Assembly: GCA_964351595.1 (NCBI GenBank)
Contig: CAYGOT010000011.1
Location: 1 to 64,000 of the forward strand
DNA from: UBA6059 sp964351595
GTDB lineage: Bacteria; Bacteroidota; Bacteroidia; Cytophagales; Cyclobacteriaceae
Direction: 5' to 3'
Length of the DNA: 64,000 nucleotides
Below are positions 1 through 9,340 of this stretch, in pieces. Every line of letters starts with the position of its first letter. Positions within the stretch are counted from its first letter, which is position 1. The position numbers and the translations under genes were made by a program. The notes under the pieces were generated by a model. That model worked only from the letters and a program-made list of their open reading frames with translations. It had not been told where the DNA came from and ran no database searches.

Positions 1-352
1 GCAATGGCGTAAGTAAACCTTGATGAAATAGGCTAAAATTCATTTTGGTACCAAAAGAAAAAAGGAGGACAATTGTCCTCCTTTTTTTCATTAACCAACC
101 GTAAACTATTAAGTTCTTGAGTTTTTAACCTATAACTATTCCTAAATCATTGACTTGCTTAAAAATTGAGTTTTGACCTTGGGCTCAGTGTTGTAAAACA
201 AGCTGCTCAACTTTTTACAACTCCCATGCCAGAAAACATAAGTGTCTGAAAAATAACACTTTGCGTTATTTACCAAGAAGTAAGTGACCATATAGTGTTC
301 GATTTGCGAACACTAAGTTTTTCAAACCTGTACAGTTGTAGTTAAAAGAACC
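1..352. other. Gene-free left edge with hairpins
   Basis: No convincing coding frame is seen in these 352 bases. Besides the palindrome at 58-88, there are two smaller perfect inverted repeats: AAATAAC/GTTATTT at 251-257/265-271, and TAGTGTTCG/CGAACACTA at 293-301/307-315. The second is followed on the plus strand by a short T-tract. The region could hold the 3' end of an upstream transcript or a small RNA, but nothing identifies one. Confidence 0.5.
58..88. terminator. Strong bidirectional terminator-like palindrome
   Basis: A 13-base arm at 58-70 (A-tract followed by GGAGGAC) pairs perfectly with 75-87 across an AATT loop. The hairpin is flanked by A residues on the left and a T-tract on the right, so it can act as an intrinsic terminator in either direction. 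It probably closes a plus-strand gene lying left of the window and could also stop minus-strand read-through from the fabH-like gene. Confidence 0.75.
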
Positions 353-1294
353 TTAGTCCATGGTGAGTAGCATAGCACCATAGCTGTAGCCTCCACCGAA
401 GACCACTACTACCAACAAGTCCCCCTGCTGATACTTGTCCCAATGCTCAGATAATGCTATGGCACAGCCTGCACTTCCTGTATTGCCCAGGTATTGGACA
501 TTGGAAAGGGTACGCTCCTCGGAAAGGCCGAGGGTCTGCATCACATTCTTGGAGATTCGTAAGTTGGCCTGGTGAGGCACCAGATACGAAAGATCATCGA
601 TGGTCTTTCCATTGCGCTCCAGGATCACCTTGGTCTGAGAAGCCATGTAGTTGCAGGCGTTGATGAAGACATCCTTGCCATGTGGCATATCAATGCCTCC
701 GTGGGCCGGCTTGAGCATTACACCCTCTGTACCTTTGCTCACATTGGCAGCTCCTGCGCTAGACACATCCCTCACCGTCAGGTCTCGATCGCCATGACGC
801 TCTTTTGTAAACAGTACGGCAACAGCCCCATCGCCCCAGAGATGACCTGCCTTGGGGTCTGACTCATTATGATAAAGTGAGTTTTGTTCTGATAAGATGA
901 CCAATGCCTTGGTCGACTTACCCATTGCAAAGTAGCCCTGAACGATCTCAGCAGCATTGAGGAAAGACGAGCAGGCCGAGGTAATGCCTACTACCGGAAT
1001 CCCATCCAATTGTAGATAACGCTGCACGGCATGCGCTGGCGTCACAATCATGTCATAAAAGGTGTATGAACCTGCGATGATTAGATCCACATCTGACAAG
1101 TCCACTTTGGCTTGAAGTGCTTTAGTAACCTCAATCGCCATCGTATTGGTGTTCTCCTCCTCAGCTGCCCTGCGCCGCTCGTACATGCCTGTACGTTCGG
1201 TAATCCAGTCGCTTGTTAGGCCGTTGATCGCTTCAAAATGAGCATTATTGATCCGTCGGGCTGGGAGATAATGGGCTACTTGATGGATGAACAT
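353..1294 (-). CDS. FabH-like 3-oxoacyl-ACP synthase III
   Basis: The 313-residue protein has the thiolase-fold ketoacyl synthase III layout. The active-site Cys108 lies in SACSS, His241 in PHQAN and Asn271 in GNTGS, the Cys-His-Asn triad of FabH. Such enzymes condense acyl-CoA with malonyl-ACP to start fatty acid synthesis, although many Bacteroidota paralogues make specialised acyl products instead. No other fab gene is adjacent, so a specialised role is possible. It starts at an ATG and is followed 88 bases downstream of the amine oxidase on the same strand. The length is normal for the family. Confidence 0.88.
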   Translation of the reverse strand: MFIHQVAHYLPARRINNAHFEAINGLTSDWITERTGMYERRRAAEEENTNTMAIEVTKALQAKVDLSDVDLIIAGSYTFYDMIVTPAHAVQRYLQLDGIPVVGITSACSSFLNAAEIVQGYFAMGKSTKALVILSEQNSLYHNESDPKAGHLWGDGAVAVLFTKERHGDRDLTVRDVSSAGAANVSKGTEGVMLKPAHGGIDMPHGKDVFINACNYMASQTKVILERNGKTIDDLSYLVPHQANLRISKNVMQTLGLSEERTLSNVQYLGNTGSAGCAIALSEHWDKYQQGDLLVVVVFGGGYSYGAMLLTMD

Positions 1295-1382
1295 GGGTCA
1301 ATGACGAAAAATGAATGGCAAAGAAAGACAATGTGAATATCAATGTCTAACGAACCTCTTTTCGAATGGTTGAACTAAAGGC

Positions 1383-2735
1383 TCAGTGGTAAATAGCGGC
1401 CAGTTCGCTAGCCACTCGCTGGCCTGAGCGGACAGCTCCCTCCATGTATCCATTCCAAGATGTGGCCGTCTCGGTACCTGCCCAGTGGATCAGTCCCTCC
1501 GGCTTTCTTAGCAATTCACCAAACTCAGTCAGGGCATTGGGTGGGAAGTAGCCAGCATAGCAACCGGCGCTGTATTCCTCTGCTGACCAGTCCTGGTCGA
1601 CATAGTCAATGGGCTTCAAAGCTTGCTCACCAAAGTATCGCGCTAACTGCTGGAGCACTACTCGTTTGCGTGCATTCATATCGACACGACCCCATTTCCT
1701 GGCTTGATTGCCAGTGATAAATCCAACCAGCGCCCCGGGAATCTCTTTTTTTGGTGTATCATCAAACATGAACTGAACAGGCCCTTTGTCACTAATTGCC
1801 TCACCACAAAAACCTTTTTCTTTCCAAAAAGGCTCGTGGTAAAGGGCAATGCATTTGATGACACTACCCATGGGGAAGCGTTGAATCATTTGCTGCCGCA
1901 AAGTGGCTAGCTCAGGCTCAAACCCAATTTTATTGAGCAGAAAGGGTGGTATCGTCATGACCACTCTGTCAGCTTCGAAGGTTCCCAGCGGGGTAAACAC
2001 TGATACACCTTTCTCAGACTGCTCGACACGAAGAACAGGTGCATTGAGCTCGACATTTTCAGATACTTCTTCATACAACCGTTGGGCAAACTGCTGTGCC
2101 CCTCCCACTATTCTGGATTCCTGAGCCCCTCCCTTAGTCTCTATCAGGTTTTCCAGGCCTCCACCGCTCTTGAGATAAAAAAGGAAATGAAGCATGGATA
2201 GATCAGCCGGATCGGCAGCAAAGATGGCATTGACCATGACGTCAAACATTTTTCTCGTATCCGAAAACCGAACATTGTCAATCTTCCATGACTCTACGGT
2301 CATCGCATCCCATCGCTTAGCCCCATGGCCAAACTGAGGAGCATCTAAGTCGACTTTCTCCACCAACCGATCAAGCTTCTTGATCGTCCATTGCAGATCG
2401 AGTAGTATATGAGGCCCGAGCTTGGGAATGGTTCCCGTATAGTTTCTGAGCTTTTTATCAAAGTCAATAATCTTCTTTCCCTCGGAATCCTGATCGACCA
2501 ACTCCAAATCAAACTGCTCTGTCAGTTTGTACATCTCATCCTGACCAGGGCCTATCCACTGACCTCCAAGATCTACCGGCTCTTCAACATGTTCTGTATT
2601 AACCGTGTAAGTACGGCCCCCAACACGGCCTCTGGCCTCCAGGACCCGGAAGCTAATCCCCAGCTTCTGGAGTTCATTGGCGGTAGTTAACCCCGCCAAA
2701 CCCGCACCTACAATAATGACTTTTGTTCTTGACAT
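1383..2735 (-). CDS. Flavin-dependent amine oxidase
   Basis: The protein begins with a Rossmann FAD-binding motif, GAGLAG at residues 10-15, followed by an acidic LEAR segment and GRVGGR, as in monoamine oxidase and related flavin amine oxidases. Near the C-terminus WAGTE and the following Trp-Asn-Gly-Tyr segment form the second FAD contact typical of this family. It should oxidise amines to aldehydes with hydrogen peroxide release; the substrate cannot be inferred. The ATG at 2735 is preferred over a GTG one codon upstream. It is about 450 residues, the normal length, and sits divergent from the acyl-CoA synthetase. Confidence 0.88.
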   Translation of the reverse strand: MSRTKVIIVGAGLAGLTTANELQKLGISFRVLEARGRVGGRTYTVNTEHVEEPVDLGGQWIGPGQDEMYKLTEQFDLELVDQDSEGKKIIDFDKKLRNYTGTIPKLGPHILLDLQWTIKKLDRLVEKVDLDAPQFGHGAKRWDAMTVESWKIDNVRFSDTRKMFDVMVNAIFAADPADLSMLHFLFYLKSGGGLENLIETKGGAQESRIVGGAQQFAQRLYEEVSENVELNAPVLRVEQSEKGVSVFTPLGTFEADRVVMTIPPFLLNKIGFEPELATLRQQMIQRFPMGSVIKCIALYHEPFWKEKGFCGEAISDKGPVQFMFDDTPKKEIPGALVGFITGNQARKWGRVDMNARKRVVLQQLARYFGEQALKPIDYVDQDWSAEEYSAGCYAGYFPPNALTEFGELLRKPEGLIHWAGTETATSWNGYMEGAVRSGQRVASELAAIYH

Positions 2736-2829
2736 CACTTCAAAGTAAGCATTTCGCTCTTAGATTGAGAGGCTCCCCAAATAATAGTTTTTTACTAACT
2801 TCTCACCTGCCAACCAACTTAACCGCTTG

Positions 2830-4527
2830 ATGGAAACACAGACCCAAACGACCCTTGGCCATATTCCGCCTCCTACCGATGACAACCTGACCTATCTCGA
2901 ACGCTTTTATCATTGGGAAAAGCATATGCCGGACGCGCCCTTTCTAAGGCAGGCTACCCAAGGACAGTGGAAGACCTACTCTTGGCAGGAGGCTGGAGAA
3001 GAGGCCCGCCGTATGGCAAGTGCCATCAAGGCCATGAGCCTACCGGAAAAAAGCAATATCGCGCTGGTCTCTAAAAACTGTGCGCATTGGATCATCGCAG
3101 ATCTTGCCATCATCATGAGTGGTCATGTATCCGTTCCTTTTTATCCTAATCTAACCGCTGAGCAGCTTAATCATGTACTCACGCATAGTGAATCTAAGTT
3201 GCTATTTGTCGGCAAACTGGATGATTGGGAACATATGCAGAATGGCGTGCCCAAATCTGTCCGATGTATTTCTATTCCGCTAGGGCCCGACACAGGAATG
3301 GAGCAGTGGGACGATCTGATCTCCGAGCATGAGCCCATATCTGAAATAAAAATACCCAAACCTGAAGACCTGTGGACCATCGTGTACACGTCCGGCACAA
3401 CAGGTAGTCCCAAGGGTGTAATGCTTAATCACTCGGCCTACATCACTTCAAGCGTAGCAGTCCGGAAAGTTGTGGATCTCACTAAAAAACATCATCGGTA
3501 TTTCTCCTATTTGCCGCTGTGCCATATCGCTGAGCGTGCGATTATCGGAGTTGGCAACTACAACTGTGGGGGAACAATTTCATTTGCAGAATCACTGGAC
3601 ACTTTTCTGGACAACCTCAAGGCCACCAAACCGACTGTATTCTTTGGTGTACCAAGAATCTGGACAAAGTTTCAACTGGGTGTGCTGTCCAAAATGCCCG
3701 AGAAAAAACTCAACCTACTATTGAAGATTCCGATCATTAATAAAAAGGTGAAACAGAAAATACTGGATGGGCTGGGACTGGCAGAAGTGGAATTTGCTAT
3801 CACCGGTGCAGCGCCTTGTCACAGCTCGATTCATAAGTTTTACAACAGCCTGGGTCTCTATCTGCACGAGGCTTACGGTATGTCAGAGAACTCGGCGGTG
3901 TGCTCGGTGATGATGGAAGGTGCTGTGAAACCCGGCACTGTCGGTCAGCTGTATGATGGGGTAGAGCTAAAAATTGATCCGCAAAACGGGGAGGTTATCA
4001 TGCGTGCACCCTGGTTGATGATGGGCTACTATAAGGAGCCTGAGATGACAGCAGAGGTGCTCAAGGACGGGTGGCTCCATACCGGGGACATGGGTGAGCT
4101 GGACAATGAAGGCTTCCTCAAAATTACCGGTAGGGTGAAAGATACATTCAAGTCTGCCAAAGGTGAGTACATCGTGCCTGGCCCTATAGAGTGGCAGTTT
4201 GGCATGAACAACAACATCGAGCAGATCTGTTTGGTCGGGCGTGAGCTGCCTCAGCCGATCGCGCTGGTGGTCTTATCAGAAATTGGCAACAGTGCCCTCA
4301 GGGAAGAAGTTGAGCAATCCCTGTCTTTATCCATATCCTCGATCAACAAGGACCTGGTCAACTATGAGCGCGTCTACAGCATAGTGATCGTGAAAGAAGC
4401 ATGGTCAACGGATAACGGGATTCTCACACCTACGCTCAAGATCAAGCGTCCCAAAATCGAAGAGCACTACTCGGACAAACTACAGAAATGGTATGATCAG
4501 GAGGAGACTGTGATCTGGGAAGAGTGA
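2830..4527 (+). CDS. Long-chain acyl-CoA synthetase (AMP-forming)
   Basis: This 565-residue ANL-superfamily enzyme activates fatty acids with ATP and CoA. The P-loop YTSGTTGSPKG is at residues 186-196, the adenylation motif YGMSEN at 349-354, HTGD at 417-420 and the hinge GRVKD at about 434-438. The C-terminal TLKIKR segment holds the expected catalytic lysine region. It lacks a signal peptide and is cytoplasmic. The ATG at 2830 is chosen over the in-frame TTG just before it. The gene is divergent from the amine oxidase and has no clear operon partner. Confidence 0.9.
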   Translation: METQTQTTLGHIPPPTDDNLTYLERFYHWEKHMPDAPFLRQATQGQWKTYSWQEAGEEARRMASAIKAMSLPEKSNIALVSKNCAHWIIADLAIIMSGHVSVPFYPNLTAEQLNHVLTHSESKLLFVGKLDDWEHMQNGVPKSVRCISIPLGPDTGMEQWDDLISEHEPISEIKIPKPEDLWTIVYTSGTTGSPKGVMLNHSAYITSSVAVRKVVDLTKKHHRYFSYLPLCHIAERAIIGVGNYNCGGTISFAESLDTFLDNLKATKPTVFFGVPRIWTKFQLGVLSKMPEKKLNLLLKIPIINKKVKQKILDGLGLAEVEFAITGAAPCHSSIHKFYNSLGLYLHEAYGMSENSAVCSVMMEGAVKPGTVGQLYDGVELKIDPQNGEVIMRAPWLMMGYYKEPEMTAEVLKDGWLHTGDMGELDNEGFLKITGRVKDTFKSAKGEYIVPGPIEWQFGMNNNIEQICLVGRELPQPIALVVLSEIGNSALREEVEQSLSLSISSINKDLVNYERVYSIVIVKEAWSTDNGILTPTLKIKRPKIEEHYSDKLQKWYDQEETVIWEE

Positions 4528-4575
4528 TTTTGATAGGTAAGTTAGTCAAGTCTAAAAACCCACAACTGCTTAAAA

Positions 4576-5277
4576 ATGAGGCCTCTAAATGACATCACGA
4601 TCTATCCTTCCATCACACTACTCATATCTCAACAAGAAAGAAGTGATCTTAACTTCGCGTCCAATTTTATCGCTGACTATTATCACAATTCGCTAGATGG
4701 ATATAAGCCGGTTAAAACAGCCAAAATAAGTATATGGGTTGATAACCAATCACCTACAAACGATTATCACTTCGCTGGTGCAGTGTGCTTAATCCATGCA
4801 ACTATGAATGTTGACCAATACCGGCGGTTGAATAAATACGAACGGTATTCTTACCTCCTTAAATTAATGCATAAGGCTATCCTTAGAACATCAAAACAGT
4901 TGGGTTGGGATTTGCAAGTATTCGATAAGGCATACGAAAGAGTGAAAAACTCAAACTACCTCTTTGCACGTAATTATGGCCGCAAGACTTCCAGGGATAG
5001 AAAAAAGACAGTCGATATTATTCTAGAAAAATCAGAATTAGAAACAGTACTTAAACTTGCAATTCAGTCAGATGGAAACGAAAAGACGGTCGATCTATTT
5101 TCTAAAAAGAACTGGTATTGGTATGATAGTGTATACAAAATCATTAAACAATGTAAGTGGATAGATACAGATCGGTTTGGATACCAACCGAAAAATTCCA
5201 AACACTTCGTGTATTACTCGCTTTCAAAAGGTGAAGTGATTAGTAATCTAACCTATCATGAGTTACAACATGTCTAG
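4576..5277 (+). CDS. Hypothetical protein, AT-rich gene
   Basis: The 233-residue product is not recognised. It has no signal peptide, membrane segment or obvious catalytic motif. It is rich in Lys, Tyr and Asn, with aromatic clusters such as NWYWYDS. Its base composition is visibly more AT-rich than the flanking genes, which hints at horizontal acquisition. It starts at an ATG 48 bases after the acyl-CoA synthetase, and a perfect palindrome follows its stop codon. The open frame is long enough to be a real gene, but no function should be inferred. Confidence 0.65.
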   Translation: MRPLNDITIYPSITLLISQQERSDLNFASNFIADYYHNSLDGYKPVKTAKISIWVDNQSPTNDYHFAGAVCLIHATMNVDQYRRLNKYERYSYLLKLMHKAILRTSKQLGWDLQVFDKAYERVKNSNYLFARNYGRKTSRDRKKTVDIILEKSELETVLKLAIQSDGNEKTVDLFSKKNWYWYDSVYKIIKQCKWIDTDRFGYQPKNSKHFVYYSLSKGEVISNLTYHELQHV

Positions 5278-5294
5278 ATAATAGCCGCAAAGAC

Positions 5295-5331
5295 TAAGAC
5301 CTACGAAGTTTTGAAAACTTCGTAGGTCTTA
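5295..5331. repeat. REP-like perfect palindrome between convergent genes
   Basis: Two perfect 18-base arms, 5295-5312 and 5314-5331, are separated by a single G. The core is CCTACGAAGTTTT and its complement. It lies between convergent genes, where it could act as a bidirectional terminator, although no T-tract follows on either strand. Similar AAGTTTTGAAAACTT-centred palindromes are, as far as I recall, dispersed in many Bacteroidota genomes. Only one copy is present in this window, so its repeat status is inference. Confidence 0.7.
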
Positions 5332-5357
5332 GATACTGCAGAGAAGTTTCGAGCAAT

Positions 5358-5867
5358 CTACAACCCCCGTTCCATCTTGTCAGGAGCTGGCAGATCACAA
5401 TCTGTATACTGCCGAGTATCGGCTAGCGAGAATGCCTTCCAACCCTCAGATGTCCTGACAAACTGAAAGTCGTCCACTCCGCAGTGGCTGAACTTATCAC
5501 CTGCGTAGAAAGCGTACTTCGTCCATACATGAGCGAGATTACCATCAATCTGAACTGTATAGTCCCAGATAGGCTCATCCCAAACGGTTTCATGTGGAGT
5601 ACCGACTGCCTTGAGAAAGCCATCGACATTGTCAATGTTGAACTTGTTGTCTTTGTCAGGCCCAAAGACGGTATACATTCTGACATCATCTGTGAACACA
5701 GAACTCACCATAGAACTGTCGCCTTGCCTCATTCCTTCGAAAAGTCGGAATACAACTTCCATGACCTCTTTTTCCTGCTCATTTAGCTCAGACGACTGGG
5801 CCAAGGTTTCACTTTGTCCTGTGAAGAAGAGTAGCACAGCTAGTGCTGAAATAATTACATGCTTCAT
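5358..5867 (-). CDS. Secreted SnoaL/NTF2-like protein
   Basis: The 169-residue product has an N-terminal signal peptide (residues 1 to about 23, ending LAQ) followed by an NTF2-like fold. The pattern starts with a helical segment with EGMRQGDSSMVSSVF, then DDVRMYT, and ends with strands around AHVWTKYAFYAG and DDFQFVRTSEGWKAF. These features match the SnoaL-like or DUF4440 families, which are usually assigned no specific substrate. It begins 5 bases after the permease stop codon and is likely co-transcribed with the ABC genes. It is exported to the periplasm. Confidence 0.8.
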   Translation of the reverse strand: MKHVIISALAVLLFFTGQSETLAQSSELNEQEKEVMEVVFRLFEGMRQGDSSMVSSVFTDDVRMYTVFGPDKDNKFNIDNVDGFLKAVGTPHETVWDEPIWDYTVQIDGNLAHVWTKYAFYAGDKFSHCGVDDFQFVRTSEGWKAFSLADTRQYTDCDLPAPDKMERGL

Positions 5868-5872
5868 AAAAA

Positions 5873-8431
5873 TCAGGTTTCGTTTCTTAATATTTCCAAA
5901 GGCGGCTTGCTCACGATTCCTCTGCTATTAGACAGTCCAATGAACATCGTGAGCAGCGTGATCGTCACGAAGGTCACGAGCATTGGTAGCAATGTCGGTA
6001 CAAATGGCGCCTCGAAAGTGAAAATAGCCAACATCCAGCTACCAATCAATGAGAGGAAAACACCTGCCATAGAGGCCAGGGCACCAAGGATCAAGTATTC
6101 AAGTGCTGTAATTTGAAAGATTTGTTTTTTCACAGCACCTAAAGTTCGTAAAAGTACACTCTCTTGTACACGCTGAAACTTGCTGATGATCACCGAACCA
6201 ATCAATACTAGCAGGCCTGTGACGATACTAAAGAGGGCCATGAACCGTATCACAAAGGCCACCTTGCCAAGAATGTCGTCCAGCGTCTTAAGGATCAGTT
6301 CCAGGTCGACGATGGAGATATTAGGGTAGCTCCTGACAATCGCCTGCTGGTAGCGTGCTGAGAGTTCCTTGTTGTCAGTGCGTGTAATCAACACATGAAA
6401 CTGAGGAGCCTTTTCCAGCACACCCGTCGGAAAGACCACCAGAAAGTTGGTCTGTACCCTGTTCCAATCAATATCCCGAAAGCTCCCTACCCGCGCAGGG
6501 ATAACTGCCCCTTGCACATTGAAGACCATTTCATCACCGATATTCAGGTTGAGATTCTCGGCATAGCCTTTGGATATGGACACCAGTACCGAGTCGCTTG
6601 AGTTCTCCACAACTCCGTGCCAGGTGCCTTCGAAAATTTCTTCAGAATCAATCAGCTCATCCCTGTAGGTCACGCGGTACTCTCGGTTAAAAGCCCATTT
6701 GGGCATATCGATGGTAGAGTCAGCCTTCAGATCTGCTAGTGTCGTGCCCTCAACTTCTAACAATCGCATGGTCACAATTGGCACTTCCTGTATCACTGGC
6801 ATCTCATAGTCGACAGTGAGTTGGCTGATTTCATCCTTCTGGTCAGTCTGGATATCAAAGAGCACCATATTGGGTCGATCTCCTGATCCACTAATGGATA
6901 CCTTGTCAACAAGGATATCCTGCACCAGATAGAGGGTGGTGATCAACGCCGTACCTAGCCCGATGGAGGTAATCAATATCAAGGTCTGGTTTTGCGGGCG
7001 ATAGAGGTTGGCTAGTCCCTGACGCCATACATAGCTCCACTCAGTGGGAAAGTACTTGCGAACCGCCACCATCACCAGCTTGGATAACCCCACCAATACA
7101 GCAAAAGCAACGATCAGTCCTAGGGTAAAGAAGAGCGCATCCAATGGTTTTTTGATCTGTATCCAGGCAAAAGCAAATACGAACAGCATCACCAGTCCGC
7201 CTACCAGCCAAACCAGTTTGTCTTTGGAGGCCACTTGCTCTTCAAAACTCGCTCGGATGGCCCGAAGAGGTGAGACATGTCTTACGGTCAGCAGCGGTAT
7301 CAATGCGAAAAGCACAGAAATCACTGTCCCGAGAACAACTCCTTCCGCCACAGCTGCCCATGAAAAACCAACATCGAGCGTCATCGGGATAAAGTCCTTC
7401 ATCAATTCCGGTAGGTAGCCTTGTAGAAGAGACCCAAGAATGGCACCTATGACCGAGCCTATAAAGCCCATCACTGAGATTTGGAACAGATAGATTTTAA
7501 AAGCCTGCCAGCCTTTCACGCCAAGGCATCTAAGCACGGATACGATCGCGAGTTTCTCTTTGATATAGATGTGCACCGCACTGGCGACACCTACACAACC
7601 GAGCAAAAGCGCCACAAAAGCGACGAGGTTCAAGAAGTTGGTGAGGTTGCCGAATGCCTCTCCCGTGCTTTTCTTACGGTCTTCTATGGTCTCCCAATCA
7701 AATCCCATGGAGTCCCATTTTTCTTTCTCCGCTTCAACCAGCCGAGTAGCCTGGGATTCATCACCAAACTTGTAGTAGAAGTTGTAATTGATCCGGCTAC
7801 CACGCTGCACCAATCCCGTCTGCTCCAGATAGCGGTAGGGAATATAGACGACTGGCGCCACCGTAGCAGTGATGCCTGACTGGCCAGGCACCTGTTGTAG
7901 CTTCCCGACAATTTCAAAAGTAAGTTCGCCGACCTTGACCTCATCGCCTACATCCACATCGTATTGGAGCATTAAGGTCTGATCTACCAGAGCGGTCATA
8001 CCCATTTGGAACTTTCTGGCCGCTTCTTCCGGAAAGGTTTCTATTTCTCCATAGTATGGGAAGTTACCTTCCAGCGCTCTCACCTGCACCAGTCTTGTAC
8101 CGTCAGTCCGAGGGAAGTAAATCATCGAAGCGAAAGCACTCTCGCGGGACCACTCAGAACCTAGGGAGTCCAGGTAGTATAATTGCTCAGTCGGGATGGG
8201 TTTGTTGCTTTCGATGACAAGATCTGCGCCCAGTAGCCCTTTTGCCTGGTTGTTGATTTCATCGAAGAGGCTATCGCGAAAGGAGTTGATAGCTACCAAC
8301 GCAGATATGCCCAGGACAATGGCCGAAGTGAACAGGAACAGGCGACTTCTGGAGCGACGGCTGTCACGCCATGCCATTTTCCAAAGCCAGCTGTTGCTAT
8401 ATCGGGTAGGTTCTATTTTTATCTTTTGATC
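5873..8431 (-). CDS. YbbP-type FtsX-like ABC transporter permease
   Basis: This protein of about 850 residues has an N-terminal membrane segment after the KMAWRDSRRSRSRL stretch, a large extracytoplasmic domain, a central group of membrane helices, a second extracytoplasmic domain, and C-terminal helices. That is the duplicated FtsX/MacB layout of YbbP. The start is uncertain. A GTG at 8482 overlaps the ATPase gene by 38 bases; a TTG at 8431 leaves a 13-base gap; an ATG at 8377 would still keep the first helix. I chose 8431. With the ATPase upstream it probably forms an envelope transporter or mechanotransmitter rather than a nutrient importer. Confidence 0.88.
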   Translation of the reverse strand, partial: DQKIKIEPTRYSNSWLWKMAWRDSRRSRSRLFLFTSAIVLGISALVAINSFRDSLFDEINNQAKGLLGADLVIESNKPIPTEQLYYLDSLGSEWSRESAFASMIYFPRTDGTRLVQVRALEGNFPYYGEIETFPEEAARKFQMGMTALVDQTLMLQYDVDVGDEVKVGELTFEIVGKLQQVPGQSGITATVAPVVYIPYRYLEQTGLVQRGSRINYNFYYKFGDESQATRLVEAEKEKWDSMGFDWETIEDRKKSTGEAFGNLTNFLNLVAFVALLLGCVGVASAVHIYIKEKLAIVSVLRCLGVKGWQAFKIYLFQISVMGFIGSVIGAILGSLLQGYLPELMKDFIPMTLDVGFSWAAVAEGVVLGTVISVLFALIPLLTVRHVSPLRAIRASFEEQVASKDKLVWLVGGLVMLFVFAFAWIQIKKPLDALFFTLGLIVAFAVLVGLSKLVMVAVRKYFPTEWSYVWRQGLANLYRPQNQTLILITSIGLGTALITTLYLVQDILVDKVSISGSGDRPNMVLFDIQTDQKDEISQLTVDYEMPVIQEVPIVTMRLLEVEGTTLADLKADSTIDMPKWAFNREYRVTYRDELIDSEEIFEGTWHGVVENSSDSVLVSISKGYAENLNLNIGDEMVFNVQGAVIPARVGSFRDIDWNRVQTNFLVVFPTGVLEKAPQFHVLITRTDNKELSARYQQAIVRSYPNISIVDLELILKTLDDILGKVAFVIRFMALFSIVTGLLVLIGSVIISKFQRVQESVLLRTLGAVKKQIFQITALEYLILGALASMAGVFLSLIGSWMLAIFTFEAPFVPTLLPMLVTFVTITLLTMFIGLSNSRGIVSKPPLEILRNET

Positions 8432-8444
8432 CAAGGGTATGCGA

Positions 8445-9131
8445 TTAGGATATGACCATCTCTTCTTCCACCAACTTGCCACCCTTGAGTCGGATGATTC
8501 GGTCTGTCTTTCGCGCTAGCTCCAGATCGTGCGTCACCATGATGAGTGTAGTGCCCTGCTCATGGTTAAGCTCAAATAACAACTGCTCGATTTTCTCAGA
8601 AGTCTCCTCATCCAGATTGCCGGTAGGCTCATCTGCAAATAATATCTTCGGACTGTTAGAAAATGCTCTTGCGATAGATACCCGCTGCTGCTCTCCGCCT
8701 GAGAGCTGTGTGGGATAATGCATCACACGGTCAGATAGACCTACTCGCCCTAGCAGCTCTTGAGCGATTTTCCTCGCTCCTTTCTCGCCCCTTAGCTCCA
8801 ATGGCACCATCACATTTTCGAGCGCGGTGAGCGTGGGGATGAGTTGGAAATTCTGGAAGACAAAGCCGACAAACTGATTGCGGACTTGGGCCCTCTCATC
8901 CTCAGTGAGCGCACTTAGCTTGATCTGATTGAGCGCAATCTCCCCGGAGCTTGGCGCATCCAGTCCGGCACACAAACCCAGCAAGGTGGTCTTACCACTA
9001 CCGGAGGGTCCTACTATGGCGCAGGAGGCGCCTTCCTCTACTGTAAAATTGATGTCCTGTAGTACTTGAAGTGACCGGGAGCCGCTTTCATAATGTTTGG
9101 TAAGTTGGCTTACCTCTAAGATGGATGACAT
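8445..9131 (-). CDS. ABC transporter ATP-binding protein (YbbA/LolD type)
   Basis: The 228-residue ATPase has a Walker A motif GPSGSGKTT, a Q-loop at FVFQNFQLIP, the signature LSGGEQQRVSIARA and Walker B ILFADEPTGNLDEET. These place it in the MacB/LolD/YbbA group that pairs with FtsX-like permeases. It is the first gene of a minus-strand operon with the YbbP-type permease and the SnoaL-like protein. A TesA-like esterase is transcribed divergently, the arrangement known from tesA-ybbA-ybbP in proteobacteria, which supports the YbbA assignment over LolD. It acts at the cytoplasmic face of the inner membrane. Confidence 0.92.
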   Translation of the reverse strand: MSSILEVSQLTKHYESGSRSLQVLQDINFTVEEGASCAIVGPSGSGKTTLLGLCAGLDAPSSGEIALNQIKLSALTEDERAQVRNQFVGFVFQNFQLIPTLTALENVMVPLELRGEKGARKIAQELLGRVGLSDRVMHYPTQLSGGEQQRVSIARAFSNSPKILFADEPTGNLDEETSEKIEQLLFELNHEQGTTLIMVTHDLELARKTDRIIRLKGGKLVEEEMVIS

Positions 9132-9220
9132 AGAAAAATCTGAAATTCTTAATCTTGGAATATACTGTCTTTACAACGCAATGCGCCTTGACATGTTCAT
9201 AATTTGGCTACACGGCCCTT

Positions 9221-9249
9221 TTTGGATGACCAACGGCAGATTAAACTTG
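9221..9249 (+). promoter_or_regulatory. Candidate Bacteroidota promoter for the TesA-like gene
   Basis: TTTG at 9221-9224 and TAAACTTG at 9242-9249 resemble the Bacteroidota housekeeping -33 (TTTG) and -7 (TAnnTTTG) elements, with one mismatch and a spacer of 17 instead of about 19-21 bases. It lies about 90 bases before the start codon. This is a weak match judged by eye. Confidence 0.25.
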
Positions 9250-9340
9250 CGTTTTTTGGCTGTTACCCTCGCTTGATACCCTTCACTACCGTAATTTCGT
9301 AGTTGATCACAAGCGCGATCGCACCAATAAACAGACTGTC

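Noticed and set aside
1..352. Possible tRNA, tmRNA or other structured RNA in the gene-free left edge
   Set aside because: Hairpins are present but no tRNA-like cloverleaf, conserved tRNA bases or other RNA signature could be recognised.
9311..9333. GCGATCGC-like word suggesting cyanobacterial HIP1
   Set aside because: Only isolated occurrences, so no over-representation.
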